From Streptomyces violaceorubidus (GTDB taxonomy: Bacteria > Actinomycetota > Actinomycetes > Streptomycetales > Streptomycetaceae): a stretch of DNA of 64,000 nt. This document shows, in pieces, positions 1 to 8,719 of this stretch; the stretch's first letter is position 1, and each line of letters opens with the position of its first letter. The DNA lies in assembly GCF_000717995.1 (NCBI RefSeq), contig NZ_JODM01000004.1, positions 1 to 64,000 on the forward strand, written 5' to 3'. Made by a program: the position numbers and the translations under genes. The notes beneath the pieces are model-generated. The model made no database searches. It was not told the DNA's origin and saw nothing but the letters and a program-made list of their open reading frames with translations.

Positions 1-85
1 CCGGGCACCCCGCTACGACGTCGGCAAAACCGTCAAGCGCCCCGAGACTCTCAAAGCCATCGGCAAGCCTGGCAGGTCCTGGTAG
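1..85 (+). CDS. C-terminal tail of a truncated CDS
   Basis: An open frame enters from the left edge and ends at a TAG at 83-85. The last 27 residues are basic and end in IGKPGRSW. Codons are mostly GC-ending, as in a real Streptomyces gene, but AAA and ACT also occur, so coding status is likely rather than certain. The product cannot be identified from this piece. Confidence 0.4.
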   Translation, partial: RAPRYDVGKTVKRPETLKAIGKPGRSW

Positions 86-209
86 ATAAAGAACAAGCTA
101 GGGGCGTCCCGGTCAACCCCCGTAAGGGATGTCACAGCTCGGCCGCAAAGGACCCCCCGAACGGCCGGGCCCGGCACGTCACTCTCCGGGACCAGGTACG
201 TTCGAAGGC

Positions 210-1145
210 GTGGCTGGATTCAGGATCGGACGCGGCCGGGACAACGGCGCTCCAAACGCGCGACCGCAACGCCCCCCGTACGGACAGCAGGCGCCCCAGG
301 GACCGTCGTACGGCGGCCCCGCGACGCCTCAGCCCCCGTACCCGCAGCAGCCGTACGGGGGCGGTGCCCCCGCGCCCGGCGGCTCCCCGTGGCCCCAGGC
401 ACACGGCGGCGGACACGGCGGACACGGTGAACCGGAGTACTTCGGCGACGGCGGCTACGGACCCGGCGGCGGCCCCCACCAGGCCCCCTACGACCCGTAC
501 GCGGCCAACAACCCGGGCCACACCCAGGCGTTCACCGTCGACGACCCCTACAGCCAGGGCGACACCTACCGCGCCGGCGCCGCCCCGGCCCCCGGCCCGG
601 TCGGCCCCCGCCTGCACTGGAAGGACCTCCTGAAGGGCGTGGTCCTCGCGCCCAACCAGACCTTCCTCCAGATGCGGGACTACGCGATGTGGGCCCCGGC
701 GCTCATCGTCACGTTCCTCTACGGCCTGCTGGCGGTCTTCGGCTTCGACGGCGCCCGCGAGGAGGCGATCAACGCCACCCTCTCGAACGCCATCCCGATC
801 GTCCTGACCACGGCGGTGGCGATGGTGCTCAGCGCCTTCGTCCTGGGCGTGGTCACCCACACCCTGGCCCGCCAGCTCGGCGGCGACGGCGCCTGGCAGC
901 CCACGGTCGGCCTCTCCATGCTGATCATGTCCCTCACGGACGCCCCGCGCCTGGTCGTCGCCATGTTCGCCGGCGGCGACGCGCCCTTCGTCCAGATCCT
1001 CGGCTGGGCCACCTGGGTCGCGGCCGGCGCCCTGCTCACCCTGATGGTCGGCCGCTCCCACGACCTGCCCTGGCCCAAGGCGCTCGGCGCGTCCGCGATC
1101 CAGCTGATCGCCCTGCTGTCGATCGTGAAGCTGGGCACGTTCTAG
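210..1145 (+). CDS. Yip1-family integral membrane protein
   Basis: The first ~130 residues are a Pro/Gly/Gln/Tyr-rich, probably disordered cytoplasmic region with repeated PPYG-like units. About 170 residues follow with five likely transmembrane helices, beginning near LHWKDLLKGVVLAPNQTF, as in Yip1-domain proteins. The frame is open from an ATG at 129, but that start has no spaced ribosome site. The GTG at 210 begins MAGFRIGRGRDN, the form I recall for Streptomyces homologues, so I chose it (311 aa). The function in bacteria is not known. A strong hairpin at 1201-1233 ends the unit. Confidence 0.7.
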   Translation: MAGFRIGRGRDNGAPNARPQRPPYGQQAPQGPSYGGPATPQPPYPQQPYGGGAPAPGGSPWPQAHGGGHGGHGEPEYFGDGGYGPGGGPHQAPYDPYAANNPGHTQAFTVDDPYSQGDTYRAGAAPAPGPVGPRLHWKDLLKGVVLAPNQTFLQMRDYAMWAPALIVTFLYGLLAVFGFDGAREEAINATLSNAIPIVLTTAVAMVLSAFVLGVVTHTLARQLGGDGAWQPTVGLSMLIMSLTDAPRLVVAMFAGGDAPFVQILGWATWVAAGALLTLMVGRSHDLPWPKALGASAIQLIALLSIVKLGTF

Positions 1146-1200
1146 AAGCTCGGCGCGTTTCGGAGGCTCGGCGCCTCCCGGTCGCAGACGTACGACAAGA

Positions 1201-1233
1201 GGGCCCCGGTGTGCGCGTCGCGCACCGGGGCCC
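1201..1233 (+). terminator. Rho-independent-type hairpin after the Yip1-like gene
   Basis: An 11-bp perfect stem (gggccccggtg / caccggggccc) has an 11-nt loop. It lies 56 nt after the stop codon. There is no U tract, as is usual in Streptomyces. Confidence 0.75.
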
Positions 1234-1345
1234 TTCCCTGCCGCACCGTGATCACCTCCTGCTACTGTCGGCCTGCTCACGCGGGACGAGCGGCGAACAC
1301 GTGAAACGCCCCCCTGCGTGACCGCCCTGGGGAGGGACTCCTTTC

Positions 1346-4300
1346 GTGATTCGTCCGCTGAACAAGCGGGCCGTGCGCCGTCGGCGTGCGCTCGGCCGTA
1401 TCGCTCTCACCGTCACGCTCGCCGTGACCGCCGGAATCGGCACCGCCACGGCGACGGCCGCCGCCGACACCCCCGCCGCGTCCGCCGACCCCGTCGTCGT
1501 CAGCCCGGGCGCGCGCTTCGTGCCCCGCGCCACCCTCGTACTGAACGCCGGCGAGACCGGCTTCCTCACCGCGCAGGAGGGCGACGACCGCCTCCGCTGG
1601 ATCGACTACGCCACCGGCGCGACGACCGTCCTCGACCACCGGCTGCCCGAGCCGCTCAGCTACGACGTCGACGACTTCCGCTTCGACCGGTACCCCGGCG
1701 ACTTCGGCCACGGCTCCGACACCGTCGCCCTCTACGCGGCGTCCCCGTCCCCGCACGTGACGCTCCAGCAGCGGGCCGGCGGCGGCCCGACCGTCACGAT
1801 CCCGGTCCCGGACGGCCAGACGTACGTCGCGACCTACGGCGACACCGTCATCACCCGCACCGGCACCGAGGACGCCGCGACGGGCCTGCACCTGCTGCGC
1901 CTGGAGAACGGCGAGGTGCGGGACCGGAGGCTGGAGGGGCTGCCGGAGGGGTGGCACCTCAGCATCAGCAGCGGCGACGCCCGGTCCGTGGCCGTCCGCG
2001 CCATCAAGTGGGAGGGCACCAGGATGTCCCAGGGGTGGTGGGTCGTCGACCTCGCCACCGGGTCCCTGAAGGCGCTCTCCACGCACGGCGAGCACGTCTG
2101 GTTCGACCAGGACACCGTCTTCCACCTCGGCGCCCCGGAGCCCTACGCCGCCCAGGTGTACCGGCGGGACGACCTGGACGCGGAGCCGACCACCCTCGAC
2201 CTGCGGGAGGTGGGCACGAACGAGGACACGATCCTGCCCTTCGCCGGCCGGTTCGCCACCGTGACCCCGCCCAACCCCGGCAACGACGAGTACCGCGGCA
2301 ACCACCTCGCCCTGGAGGACACCGAGGGCGACTGGACGTCCCTGCTGACCGTCGCCTCCCCCTCGGTGCACCGCACGCCCGAGGGTTCGCTGCTGGTGGC
2401 CGGCGCCGAGAAGGACACCGACTACGGCCCGCTCGACTGGGGGTACTACCTCCTCACGCCCGCCGCCGACGGCACCGTCACCCGCAGGCGCGTCGCGGAC
2501 ATCGAGGACCGGGAGGCCGATCCGGCCGGCATCTCGCTGGGCAGCGGCATCCTCACCACGGCCGACGACTCCAAGCTCTTCATGCCGCACACCTACGTCG
2601 GCGCCTACCGCAGCACCTGGCTGAAGACCTCCGGCCGCCCCGAGGAGCTGAACTCGACCGTCGACGGCCTCGTGTCGGGCAGCGAGAGCGACTGCGGCGA
2701 CGCCGAGTACGGCTACTGCGTGACCATGTTCGCGAGCGGAGACGGACACCACGGCCGCAGGACCGCGACCGAGCGGGACGTCACCATGCTCTACGCCAAC
2801 GGCGACGAGTCCTGGGGCCCGCGGGTGACCTCCGGCTACTACAGCCCGGACCTCGTCGACCTGTCCGGCCGGTACGGCATCGTGGAGGAGGCGTCGGGCG
2901 GCGTGCAGGCCGTCCTCCGGTTCAAGGACGGCGACACCGGCGGCGTCCTGCAGAAGCGGGAGGTCGTCGCGGCCGCCGTCTGGGGCGACACCCTGTGGAG
3001 CGCCACCGGCAGCTGGTACGACGTGCGCCTGGACCTGCCGACCACGGTCACGGCGAAGAACCTGTCCACGAACGCCGCCGGCGAGACCTTCGACGCGGGG
3101 TGCGTGCCCCGCGAGCTCCAGGCCGTGGGCCGCTGGGTGTACTGGCAGTGCGACGACTCCTGGCCCAACTACCCGGGCGGCGGCGTCTACGACCGTCAGA
3201 CCAAGCGCACGGTGCGGCTCGGCACCGACAAGACGCTCCTCGGCGACGGCTACCTGGTCCGCCAGTCGGACACGACCGGCCTGACCCTGGTCGACCTGCA
3301 CGAGGGCCTTCCCGCCGGCGCCACCGAGGCGGACCTGCCCCGGCGCGTGATCGTCACCGCCGCCGAGCTGGGCGACCGGACCGTGCGCCGGGCCGGCTGG
3401 ACGGTGGACCGCTTCGGCGGCCACGTCGCCTACATCGGCGCGGACCGCCGGGTGCGGATCGTCCCGTCGGGCGTCCCGGCCTCCCGGATCGCCGTGATCG
3501 ACGCGGAGACGACGCCCGCCCTGGACCTCAAGGCCACCGGGGCGGCGTGGACGTCGCGCTGGTGGCTGTCCAAGCCCGCCGCCTCCTGGTCGCTGACGCT
3601 GAGGAACAAGGCAAGCGGCAAGACCGTGCGCACCCTGTCCGGCGGCGAGGCCCGCGGCATGCTCTCGACCTCCTGGGACGGCAGGGACGCCGCCGGGGCG
3701 TACGTCCCGAACGGCGCCTACACCTGGACCCTGACCGCGAAGCCCGCCGACGGCGCCGGGTCCGGCCTGTCCGTCTCCGGGACCGTGCCGGTCACCGGCG
3801 GCGCCGCCGTCTGGCGGGACCTGGCGGGCGACGACGGCTTCGGCGACCTGCTGGCGACGGACTCCGCCGGGGCCGTGTCGCTGTACCGGGGCACCGGCAC
3901 CGGCGGCGTGTCGTCCCGCACCGCCGGGTCCGCCGGCGCCTTCGCCGCCGGCTCGGTGCTCGTGCCCGTCGGCGACGTGGACGGCGACCGGTGCGCCGAC
4001 GTCCTGGCCCGGGTCGGCGACCAGCTGCGGGCCTACCGCCCCGGCTGCGGCAAGGTCGTGGGCACCTCGTCGCCGTACACGCCGGTCGGCAACGGCTGGG
4101 GGCAGTACGACCGGCTGACGTCACCCGGCGACCTGAACGGCGACGGCCACGCCGACCTGATCGGCCGCCAGACGACCACCGGCGACATCTACTTCTACGC
4201 GGGCACCGCCGACCACCACCTGAAGTCCCGGGTGCGGATCCAGACCAACTGGAAGCTCTACCAGCGGATCACCGGCGCCGGGGACCTGAACGGCGACGGG

Positions 4301-4579
4301 CGCGGCGACCTGCTCGGGCTCGACTCCGCCGGTGTGCTGTGGCGGTACTACGGCACCGCCGCCGGCAGCGTGACCAAGCGGGAGCGGGTCGGCGGCGGCT
4401 GGAACGTCTACTCCGCCCTCGTCGGCACCGCCGACCTCTCCGGCGACGGCCGCGCCGACCTGCTGGCCCGCGACACCACCGGCAGGCTGTGGCGGTACGC
4501 GTCCACGGGAGACGGCACGTACGGCGGCCGGGTGCTGGTGGGCACGGGCGGCTGGAACACCTTCAAGGGCCTGCACTGA
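1346..4579 (+). CDS. Secreted FG-GAP/VCBS-repeat protein
   Basis: The product is 1077 aa. The N-terminus is a signal peptide: a basic stretch (RRRRALGR) followed by a hydrophobic core and Ala-rich cleavage region near residues 35-45. The middle looks like a beta-propeller. Around residues 740-810 there is a FlgD-like Ig fold (SWDGRDAAGAYVPNGAY). The last ~260 residues contain at least four FG-GAP/VCBS repeats with calcium-type loops (DVDGDRCADVL, DLNGDGHADLIG, DLNGDGRGDLLG, DLSGDGRADLLA). An extracellular, possibly carbohydrate- or surface-associated role is inferred; no catalytic domain was recognised. GTG start; GGGGAGGG lies 9 nt upstream. Confidence 0.8.
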   Translation: MIRPLNKRAVRRRRALGRIALTVTLAVTAGIGTATATAAADTPAASADPVVVSPGARFVPRATLVLNAGETGFLTAQEGDDRLRWIDYATGATTVLDHRLPEPLSYDVDDFRFDRYPGDFGHGSDTVALYAASPSPHVTLQQRAGGGPTVTIPVPDGQTYVATYGDTVITRTGTEDAATGLHLLRLENGEVRDRRLEGLPEGWHLSISSGDARSVAVRAIKWEGTRMSQGWWVVDLATGSLKALSTHGEHVWFDQDTVFHLGAPEPYAAQVYRRDDLDAEPTTLDLREVGTNEDTILPFAGRFATVTPPNPGNDEYRGNHLALEDTEGDWTSLLTVASPSVHRTPEGSLLVAGAEKDTDYGPLDWGYYLLTPAADGTVTRRRVADIEDREADPAGISLGSGILTTADDSKLFMPHTYVGAYRSTWLKTSGRPEELNSTVDGLVSGSESDCGDAEYGYCVTMFASGDGHHGRRTATERDVTMLYANGDESWGPRVTSGYYSPDLVDLSGRYGIVEEASGGVQAVLRFKDGDTGGVLQKREVVAAAVWGDTLWSATGSWYDVRLDLPTTVTAKNLSTNAAGETFDAGCVPRELQAVGRWVYWQCDDSWPNYPGGGVYDRQTKRTVRLGTDKTLLGDGYLVRQSDTTGLTLVDLHEGLPAGATEADLPRRVIVTAAELGDRTVRRAGWTVDRFGGHVAYIGADRRVRIVPSGVPASRIAVIDAETTPALDLKATGAAWTSRWWLSKPAASWSLTLRNKASGKTVRTLSGGEARGMLSTSWDGRDAAGAYVPNGAYTWTLTAKPADGAGSGLSVSGTVPVTGGAAVWRDLAGDDGFGDLLATDSAGAVSLYRGTGTGGVSSRTAGSAGAFAAGSVLVPVGDVDGDRCADVLARVGDQLRAYRPGCGKVVGTSSPYTPVGNGWGQYDRLTSPGDLNGDGHADLIGRQTTTGDIYFYAGTADHHLKSRVRIQTNWKLYQRITGAGDLNGDGRGDLLGLDSAGVLWRYYGTAAGSVTKRERVGGGWNVYSALVGTADLSGDGRADLLARDTTGRLWRYASTGDGTYGGRVLVGTGGWNTFKGLH

Positions 4580-4591
4580 CCTGAGCAGGGA

Positions 4592-4630
4592 GAGGGGCCC
4601 CGGCGTGACGCGATCACACCGGGGCCCCTC
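4592..4630. terminator. Bidirectional hairpin terminator
   Basis: The perfect 12-bp stem gaggggccccgg / ccggggcccctc has a 15-nt loop. It ends the FG-GAP gene. Before element insertion it would also have ended the convergent phosphoribosyltransferase gene, whose original stop codon lies at 4645-4647. Confidence 0.8.
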
Positions 4631-4644
4631 TTGCCTCACACCCG

Positions 4645-4698
4645 TCAGGCGTCGAGCACCTGCCCGTCCCGTCGGACGACGGGAGGAAGGACGCTCCA
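4645..4698 (-). pseudogene. Detached native 3' end of the phosphoribosyltransferase gene (attL side)
   Basis: Read on the minus strand, 4698-4645 encodes WSVLPPVVRRDGQVLDA followed by TGA. This is the natural C-terminus expected for the phosphoribosyltransferase whose body now lies at 14030-14539; that copy reads WSVLPPVHRSGE at the matching place. The piece has no start of its own. It is the part of the host gene cut off by integration of the 9.4-kb element. Confidence 0.88.
4694..4698. other. attL core of the AICE
   Basis: The sequence ctcca (TGGAG on the minus strand) is the longest stretch shared, without mismatch, by the two junctions. Left of it, toward 4645, is the host gene's native 3' end; right of it is element DNA leading to the integrase start 64 nt away. 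A very short core is what serine integrases leave. Confidence 0.75.
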
Positions 4699-4762
4699 GG
4701 CTGACTTGACTCGATGACGGTAGTAGTCTGGCCCTGCTCAAGAGGCAGGGGGAGGGCCGACC

Positions 4763-6196
4763 GTGGCACGCAAGGTAGGCGTCTACACCCGGATTTCGCG
4801 GGATGACGAGGGCGAGTCTCTGGGAGTCGCCAGGCAGCAGCAGGACTGCGAACGCCTCGCGGATCTCCGATCGTGGCAGGTCGTGAAGACCTACGAGGAC
4901 AACGACGTGTCGGCGTTCAAGCGCAACGTCGTGCGCGATGAGTTCGAGCTGATGCTGAGAGACCTCCGCGCCGGCCTCATCGACGGAATCGTGGCCTACG
5001 ACCTAGACCGCCTAGCCCGACAGCCGCGGGACCTGGAACGCCTCATCGAGATCTTCGACGAGCGGCCCCGCCTGGAGTTCGCCACCGTCACGAACGACAT
5101 CAACCTTGGCTCTCCGGACGGTCGCACCATGGCCCGCATCATGGTCGCGTTCGCCAACAAGTCGTCGCACGACGCGTCACGCCGGATCAAACGCAAGCAC
5201 CTGGAGCTGGCCCAGCAAGGCAAGGACAGCGGCGGTCCGGCGCCGTACGGCTGGAGCAAGGACGACCGCACCAAGGTCGACCCCACGGCCGCCGAGGCCA
5301 TCCGCGAGGCACAGCGCGAAGTCCTCGCCGGCGTCCGCATCGGAACCATCCGGACCCGGTGGCAGCAACAGGGGTTGGGCAACCCGCGCGCAGGCACCAA
5401 GCGCATGGCCCACCACCACGTCGAGCAGATCCTGACCAACCCCAGGCTGGTCGGCTACCGGACATACCACGGCGAAATCCTGGTCGGCGAGGACGGCGAG
5501 CCGGTCAAGGGCAACTGGGAGCGGATCAACACCCTGGAAGAGTGGGAAGCCGTCTGCGCGGCCGTCGCCGAGCGGAAGCAGAAGCATCCCGGCAGGTCGC
5601 TCGCCCGTAAGTACCTGCTCTCGGGCATTGCCCGGTGCGGACTGTGCAAGGCGAAGATCCGAGGGCAGAGCAACAACCGCTGGCAGCCAGGATCGAAAGC
5701 CGCGAGATACACGTACCAGTGCTCCGTGGTGAACGGCGGATGCGGCAAGGTCGGACGGGTTGGAGAGCCCGTCGACAGGCTCATAGTCCAACTCGCACTC
5801 GAAGAACAGCGCGCGCGAGCAGCAGTAACCGCCGTCCCGGCCGATCAGCAGTGGCCGCGCGAGGACGAGTTGCAGCAGGTCTCCCAAGACATCGCCCAAC
5901 TCGTGGATGCCGAACGCTCGAAACAGATCACGGTGGCCACCCTCTTGCAGCTCCTGCCGGCCAAAGAGCGGCTGCGCGACGAACTCAAACTGGAACGGGC
6001 CCGCTTCTACAAGGAGCAGAAGCAGGCCGAGGCAAAGGGCGACGCGGCGAACCTGACCGTCGAAGAGTTCTTTGCGCTGCCAGTCGAACGCCAGCAAGAG
6101 ATCGTGCTGCACAGCCTCTCAGCCGTGATCATTCACCCAGCCGGACGAGGACGCCGGAAGTTCGACCCGAGCCTGATCGAACCCGTCTGGCGGTGA
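4763..6196 (+). CDS. int: Large serine recombinase (AICE integrase)
   Basis: The 477-aa protein has a resolvase-type N-terminal catalytic domain: VYTRIS with the nucleophile Ser at about residue 12, then the YDLDRLARQPRDLERLI segment. A recombinase domain follows with APYGW and the HHVEQILTNPRLVGYR motif, then a zinc ribbon (CGLCKAKI near residue 290, with further cysteines at YQC and GCG), and a helical coiled-coil C-terminus. This is the layout of phage-type large serine integrases. It starts at a GTG preceded by GGGGGAGGG and lies beside attL. It should catalyse attP x attB recombination in the 3' end of the phosphoribosyltransferase gene. Confidence 0.93.
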   Translation: MARKVGVYTRISRDDEGESLGVARQQQDCERLADLRSWQVVKTYEDNDVSAFKRNVVRDEFELMLRDLRAGLIDGIVAYDLDRLARQPRDLERLIEIFDERPRLEFATVTNDINLGSPDGRTMARIMVAFANKSSHDASRRIKRKHLELAQQGKDSGGPAPYGWSKDDRTKVDPTAAEAIREAQREVLAGVRIGTIRTRWQQQGLGNPRAGTKRMAHHHVEQILTNPRLVGYRTYHGEILVGEDGEPVKGNWERINTLEEWEAVCAAVAERKQKHPGRSLARKYLLSGIARCGLCKAKIRGQSNNRWQPGSKAARYTYQCSVVNGGCGKVGRVGEPVDRLIVQLALEEQRARAAVTAVPADQQWPREDELQQVSQDIAQLVDAERSKQITVATLLQLLPAKERLRDELKLERARFYKEQKQAEAKGDAANLTVEEFFALPVERQQEIVLHSLSAVIIHPAGRGRRKFDPSLIEPVWR

Positions 6197-6199
6197 CGA

Positions 6200-6352
6200 T
6201 CAGGCCCGCCCCTGCAACACGAGGGCACGGCGTACCCACTCGGCATCACGCTCAGGAGCACGCCGAAGGTGCATTCGCAGCCACTCGTCAGTGCTCATGA
6301 CCTCACGCTTAGCCGTTGCCTTACGGGGCTCCGGGTTACTGGTCTGACTCAT
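6200..6352 (-). CDS. Small basic AICE protein next to the integrase
   Basis: The product is 50 aa, beginning MSQTSNPEPRKATAKREV and followed by a charged helical region (STDEWLRMHLRRAPERDAEW). The start is set by a perfect GGAGGT site about 9 nt upstream, inside the end of rep, and the two genes overlap by 17 nt. It is the last gene of the rep-tra operon and converges on the integrase. Its size, charge and place are those of a DNA-binding accessory factor such as a directionality factor, but no family signature is visible, so that role is only a hypothesis. Confidence 0.75.
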   Translation of the reverse strand: MSQTSNPEPRKATAKREVMSTDEWLRMHLRRAPERDAEWVRRALVLQGRA

Positions 6353-7724
6353 CAAGGGCACCTCCTGCCAGTTCTTCGCGGGCGGTTTCGCGGTTGTGCT
6401 GGATGTCGCGGCGGATGTTGGCGGCGAGCCAGGATTCGCCGGGGGTGTGGCCGTGGCCGGCGTAGGTCCAGTGGGCGAGGGTGAGGGTGGTGGCGTCCTC
6501 GTCGTCGGGGTCGGGCAGGCCGAGGGCGGTGCGTTGCTGGGCGGCGCGGTAGTCGGCGCGGGTCTGGCGCAGTTCGCCGAGGGTGGTCGAGTAGCGGCGG
6601 GACTTGGTGGAGAAGTGGCCGCGGAAGCCGAGCATGTGGGCCCAGTCGCGCAGCTTCCGGTCGGGGTAGAGCGCGTGCAGGTCGAGGCACGCGGCGATGA
6701 GCCGGGCCGGGTGATCCGGGACACCGAGCAGGATCAGCGCGTCTTTGCTGCCGATGCGGCGGTCTACGGTGCCGGTGGTCTCGGCCGCTTTCGTGGCGTA
6801 CTTGGCGACGTAGGAGGCCACGGCCTGTTCGGTGATGTCCTCGCCGTCGCCGAAGGCCCGGATCGGGCGCACGTCGAGCTGTGTGCCCCACCGCAGGGTG
6901 CGGGCGGGCTGGTCCCCGGAGGGGGCTACGTCGACTTCCACGCGGGCGGCGGCGGCTTGGATCGCGTCGGTGAGCAGGTCGAGGGTCGCCCAGGCCGGCG
7001 GAGGCGAGTCGGGCCCGTCGGGTCCGTCGAAGCGGATCACGGCGTGGAAGTGCACGGCGCCGCGCTTCTGGTACTCAGCGACCTTCCCGAACGAGACCCG
7101 GGACTGCTCCTTGGCGTCCTTCTGGGTGAGTCCGGCGTGCTTGGCGATCTCGCGGCGCAGGTAGATCGTGAAGTAGCGCCACAGTTCGGAGGCGTGGTTG
7201 TTCCACAGCACCGCCCCGGCGTAGTCGTACGCGTCGGGGTGAAGCGGGGTGCCCAACTCCGGGGCATCCTCGGAGTGGTGGGTGCCGCAGCGGCAGGGCC
7301 GGGTGCCGGGCCGGTTGTGGACCGGGCCGAACGAGGGGGCGGTGAGGGTGGCGAACACCCGGGGGTGGTCCCGGATCGTCTCGGGGGTGCCCTTGGCGGG
7401 GTCGCCGACGAGGCCCGCGCGGATGAGGTGGTAGGTGTCGCCGGCGTAGGTCCAGGCGCAGGAGGGGCAGCGGGAGGCACGGCGGTTGCCGCAGGCGACG
7501 CGGAGCCGTCCGCCGGGTTCGGTGTCGGTCGAGTAGGAGTGCAGCACCTTGCCGGTGGCTGCGTCGCGGGTGACGGTCGAGCCGGTCAGGTGGATGGGGT
7601 CGGAGCAGCCGCCGGTGCTGCGGATCTGGTCCTGGATGCGGTCGAAGCCGGGGGACCCGGCCAGCCTCAGCACGTCGGCGAGGGTGGCCGGGTCCAGGCC
7701 CGCCGCAGTGGCGGTGTTGTTCAC
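6336..7724 (-). CDS. repSA: RepSA-like rolling-circle replication initiator
   Basis: The 462-aa protein resembles AICE RepSA initiators. Near the N-terminus it has cysteine clusters (CGNRRASRCPSCAWTY, then PCRCGTHH), probably a zinc-binding region. The His-hydrophobic-His metal motif HFHAV lies at residues 225-229. A two-tyrosine segment SYVAKYATKA has Tyr305 and Tyr309 four residues apart with lysines, as in rolling-circle nickases. It would nick one strand at the element origin and start replication after excision. Its ATG overlaps the stop of the upstream small gene (ATGA, 7721-7724), so translation is likely coupled. Confidence 0.9.
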   Translation of the reverse strand: MNNTATAAGLDPATLADVLRLAGSPGFDRIQDQIRSTGGCSDPIHLTGSTVTRDAATGKVLHSYSTDTEPGGRLRVACGNRRASRCPSCAWTYAGDTYHLIRAGLVGDPAKGTPETIRDHPRVFATLTAPSFGPVHNRPGTRPCRCGTHHSEDAPELGTPLHPDAYDYAGAVLWNNHASELWRYFTIYLRREIAKHAGLTQKDAKEQSRVSFGKVAEYQKRGAVHFHAVIRFDGPDGPDSPPPAWATLDLLTDAIQAAAARVEVDVAPSGDQPARTLRWGTQLDVRPIRAFGDGEDITEQAVASYVAKYATKAAETTGTVDRRIGSKDALILLGVPDHPARLIAACLDLHALYPDRKLRDWAHMLGFRGHFSTKSRRYSTTLGELRQTRADYRAAQQRTALGLPDPDDEDATTLTLAHWTYAGHGHTPGESWLAANIRRDIQHNRETAREELAGGALDESDQ

Positions 7725-7963
7725 AGGGCGCCGTCCGGGGTGTGGTCGGTCATCCGGTCGAGTGCCGAGGCGGCCTCGATGGCGGCGCGGGCCAGGTCCC
7801 GGAGTACGTCAGCGGTGCCGGGCCGGGCCAGGAGGGCGATGTCGATGGCCTCGCCGCCGATGCGGAGGCTCACGAATCCCTCGTCGTCGGGCGTGCTGTC
7901 GAAGACGTTGACCCGGCTGGTGGTGTCGGGTTCCAGGTGCGCGGAGGTCGTGACGGTCCTCAC
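7721..7963 (-). CDS. Small conserved AICE protein
   Basis: The 80-aa protein (start MRTVTTSAHLEPD) has a beta-rich first half and an Ala-rich helix at the end. It overlaps rep by 4 nt downstream and the gene upstream by 4 nt (GTGA-type), placing it firmly in the operon. Proteins of this kind precede repSA in Streptomyces elements. I do not recognise a domain, and the function is unknown. Confidence 0.7.
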   Translation of the reverse strand: MRTVTTSAHLEPDTTSRVNVFDSTPDDEGFVSLRIGGEAIDIALLARPGTADVLRDLARAAIEAASALDRMTDHTPDGAL

Positions 7964-8139
7964 TTGTCGTCCTCCGTGGCGGTGTGGCGGTCGATCCAGT
8001 CCTCAGCGCAGACCTTGTGCACGGGCTTGCCGCGGTCGGAGCGCAGCGGGGTCGGCTTGTCGCAGAGGACGCACGGCTTGTCACCGCTGGGGTCGAAGTG
8101 CTCGGGAGAGCGCCAGTCGAGGAGAGCCACCGCGGTCAC
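7960..8139 (-). CDS. Small CxxC protein of the AICE operon
   Basis: The product is 59 aa from a GTG at 8139. It contains CVLCDKPTPLRSDRGKPVHKVC, arranged CxxC...HxxC like a small zinc knuckle. The GTG overlaps the stop of the preceding gene (GTGA, 8136-8139), which fixes the start even though the frame stays open further upstream. It probably binds nucleic acid or protein through zinc; no known function. Confidence 0.72.
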   Translation of the reverse strand: MTAVALLDWRSPEHFDPSGDKPCVLCDKPTPLRSDRGKPVHKVCAEDWIDRHTATEDDK

Positions 8140-8315
8140 CGACCCGTCCGGGCGAGGGCCGCGGGGGCGGTGTGGCCGGTGCCCTGGCAGGCCGGGCAGG
8201 TGATCCGGAGGGTGGCGCGGGAGCCGTCGCGGTGTCGGGTGCCGGTGGTGATGGTGGCGGTGGCGAAGCCGTCGCAGTCGCGGCAGACGCGCGTGTTCTG
8301 GGCGTGCTGGGGCAT
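8136..8315 (-). CDS. Small zinc-finger-like AICE protein
   Basis: The product is 59 aa, starting MPQHAQNTRVCRDCDGFAT and carrying two CxxC pairs (CRDC and CPACQGTG), like half of a DnaJ-type zinc finger. The ATG follows AAAGGGA at about 9 nt. It overlaps the next gene by GTGA. Such short proteins recur in the transfer regions of Streptomyces integrative elements; their exact job is unknown. Confidence 0.75.
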   Translation of the reverse strand: MPQHAQNTRVCRDCDGFATATITTGTRHRDGSRATLRITCPACQGTGHTAPAALARTGR

Positions 8316-8407
8316 GATGAGGCTTCCCTTTCGGGTCCGTTGGATCTGGATGGGAGGAGCCGTCCGGGGCGGCAGCTACTTGGCGGTTGAGGCCGCCCCG
8401 GCCGGTG

Positions 8408-8704
8408 CTACTTGCTGAGCAGGTTCTTGCGCTTGGTGGTGCGGTTGATCGTGTAGCTGAGGCCACCGGTGGCCGACAGGACCGCTACGGCGGCGCCGGC
8501 GACGACCTGTGCGACGAAGGCAATCACCAGCAGCAGCGCGATCGACCCGGTGAGGACGACGAGCGTCAGGACGATCGGACCCTTGTAGGAGCGCGGGGCT
8601 TCCTGGACGATCACGATGCGGCGCAGGTCGGTGCCGGGCGGAATCTGCCGGTAGAGGTCGGCGGGGATGTGTCCAGCGCGGATCTGGTCATCGGGCAACT
8701 GCAT
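8408..8704 (-). CDS. Spd-like small membrane protein
   Basis: The 98-aa protein has a short polar N-terminus (MQLPDDQIRAGHIPADLYRQ) and then two adjacent hydrophobic stretches (about residues 43-68 and 68-85), ending in a basic tail TTKRKNLLSK. The position between the zinc-finger genes and the transfer genes matches the spd (intramycelial spread) genes of pSAM2-like elements, which make small membrane proteins acting with TraB. Exact spd orthology was not established. Confidence 0.75.
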   Translation of the reverse strand: MQLPDDQIRAGHIPADLYRQIPPGTDLRRIVIVQEAPRSYKGPIVLTLVVLTGSIALLLVIAFVAQVVAGAAVAVLSATGGLSYTINRTTKRKNLLSK

Positions 8705-8719
8705 GGCTCAGCCCTCCTT

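Noticed and set aside
129..209. ATG at 129 as start of the Yip1-like gene
   Set aside because: The purine run aaggg directly touches the ATG with no spacing, and the added 27 residues look unstructured. GTG 210 fits homologues better, though I cannot exclude 129.
1277..3424. A 715-codon minus-strand open frame opposite the FG-GAP gene
   Set aside because: It is an antisense shadow: composition is Val/Gly/Ala/Arg-rich without domains, and the plus-strand frame has signal peptide, calcium-loop repeats and a ribosome site.
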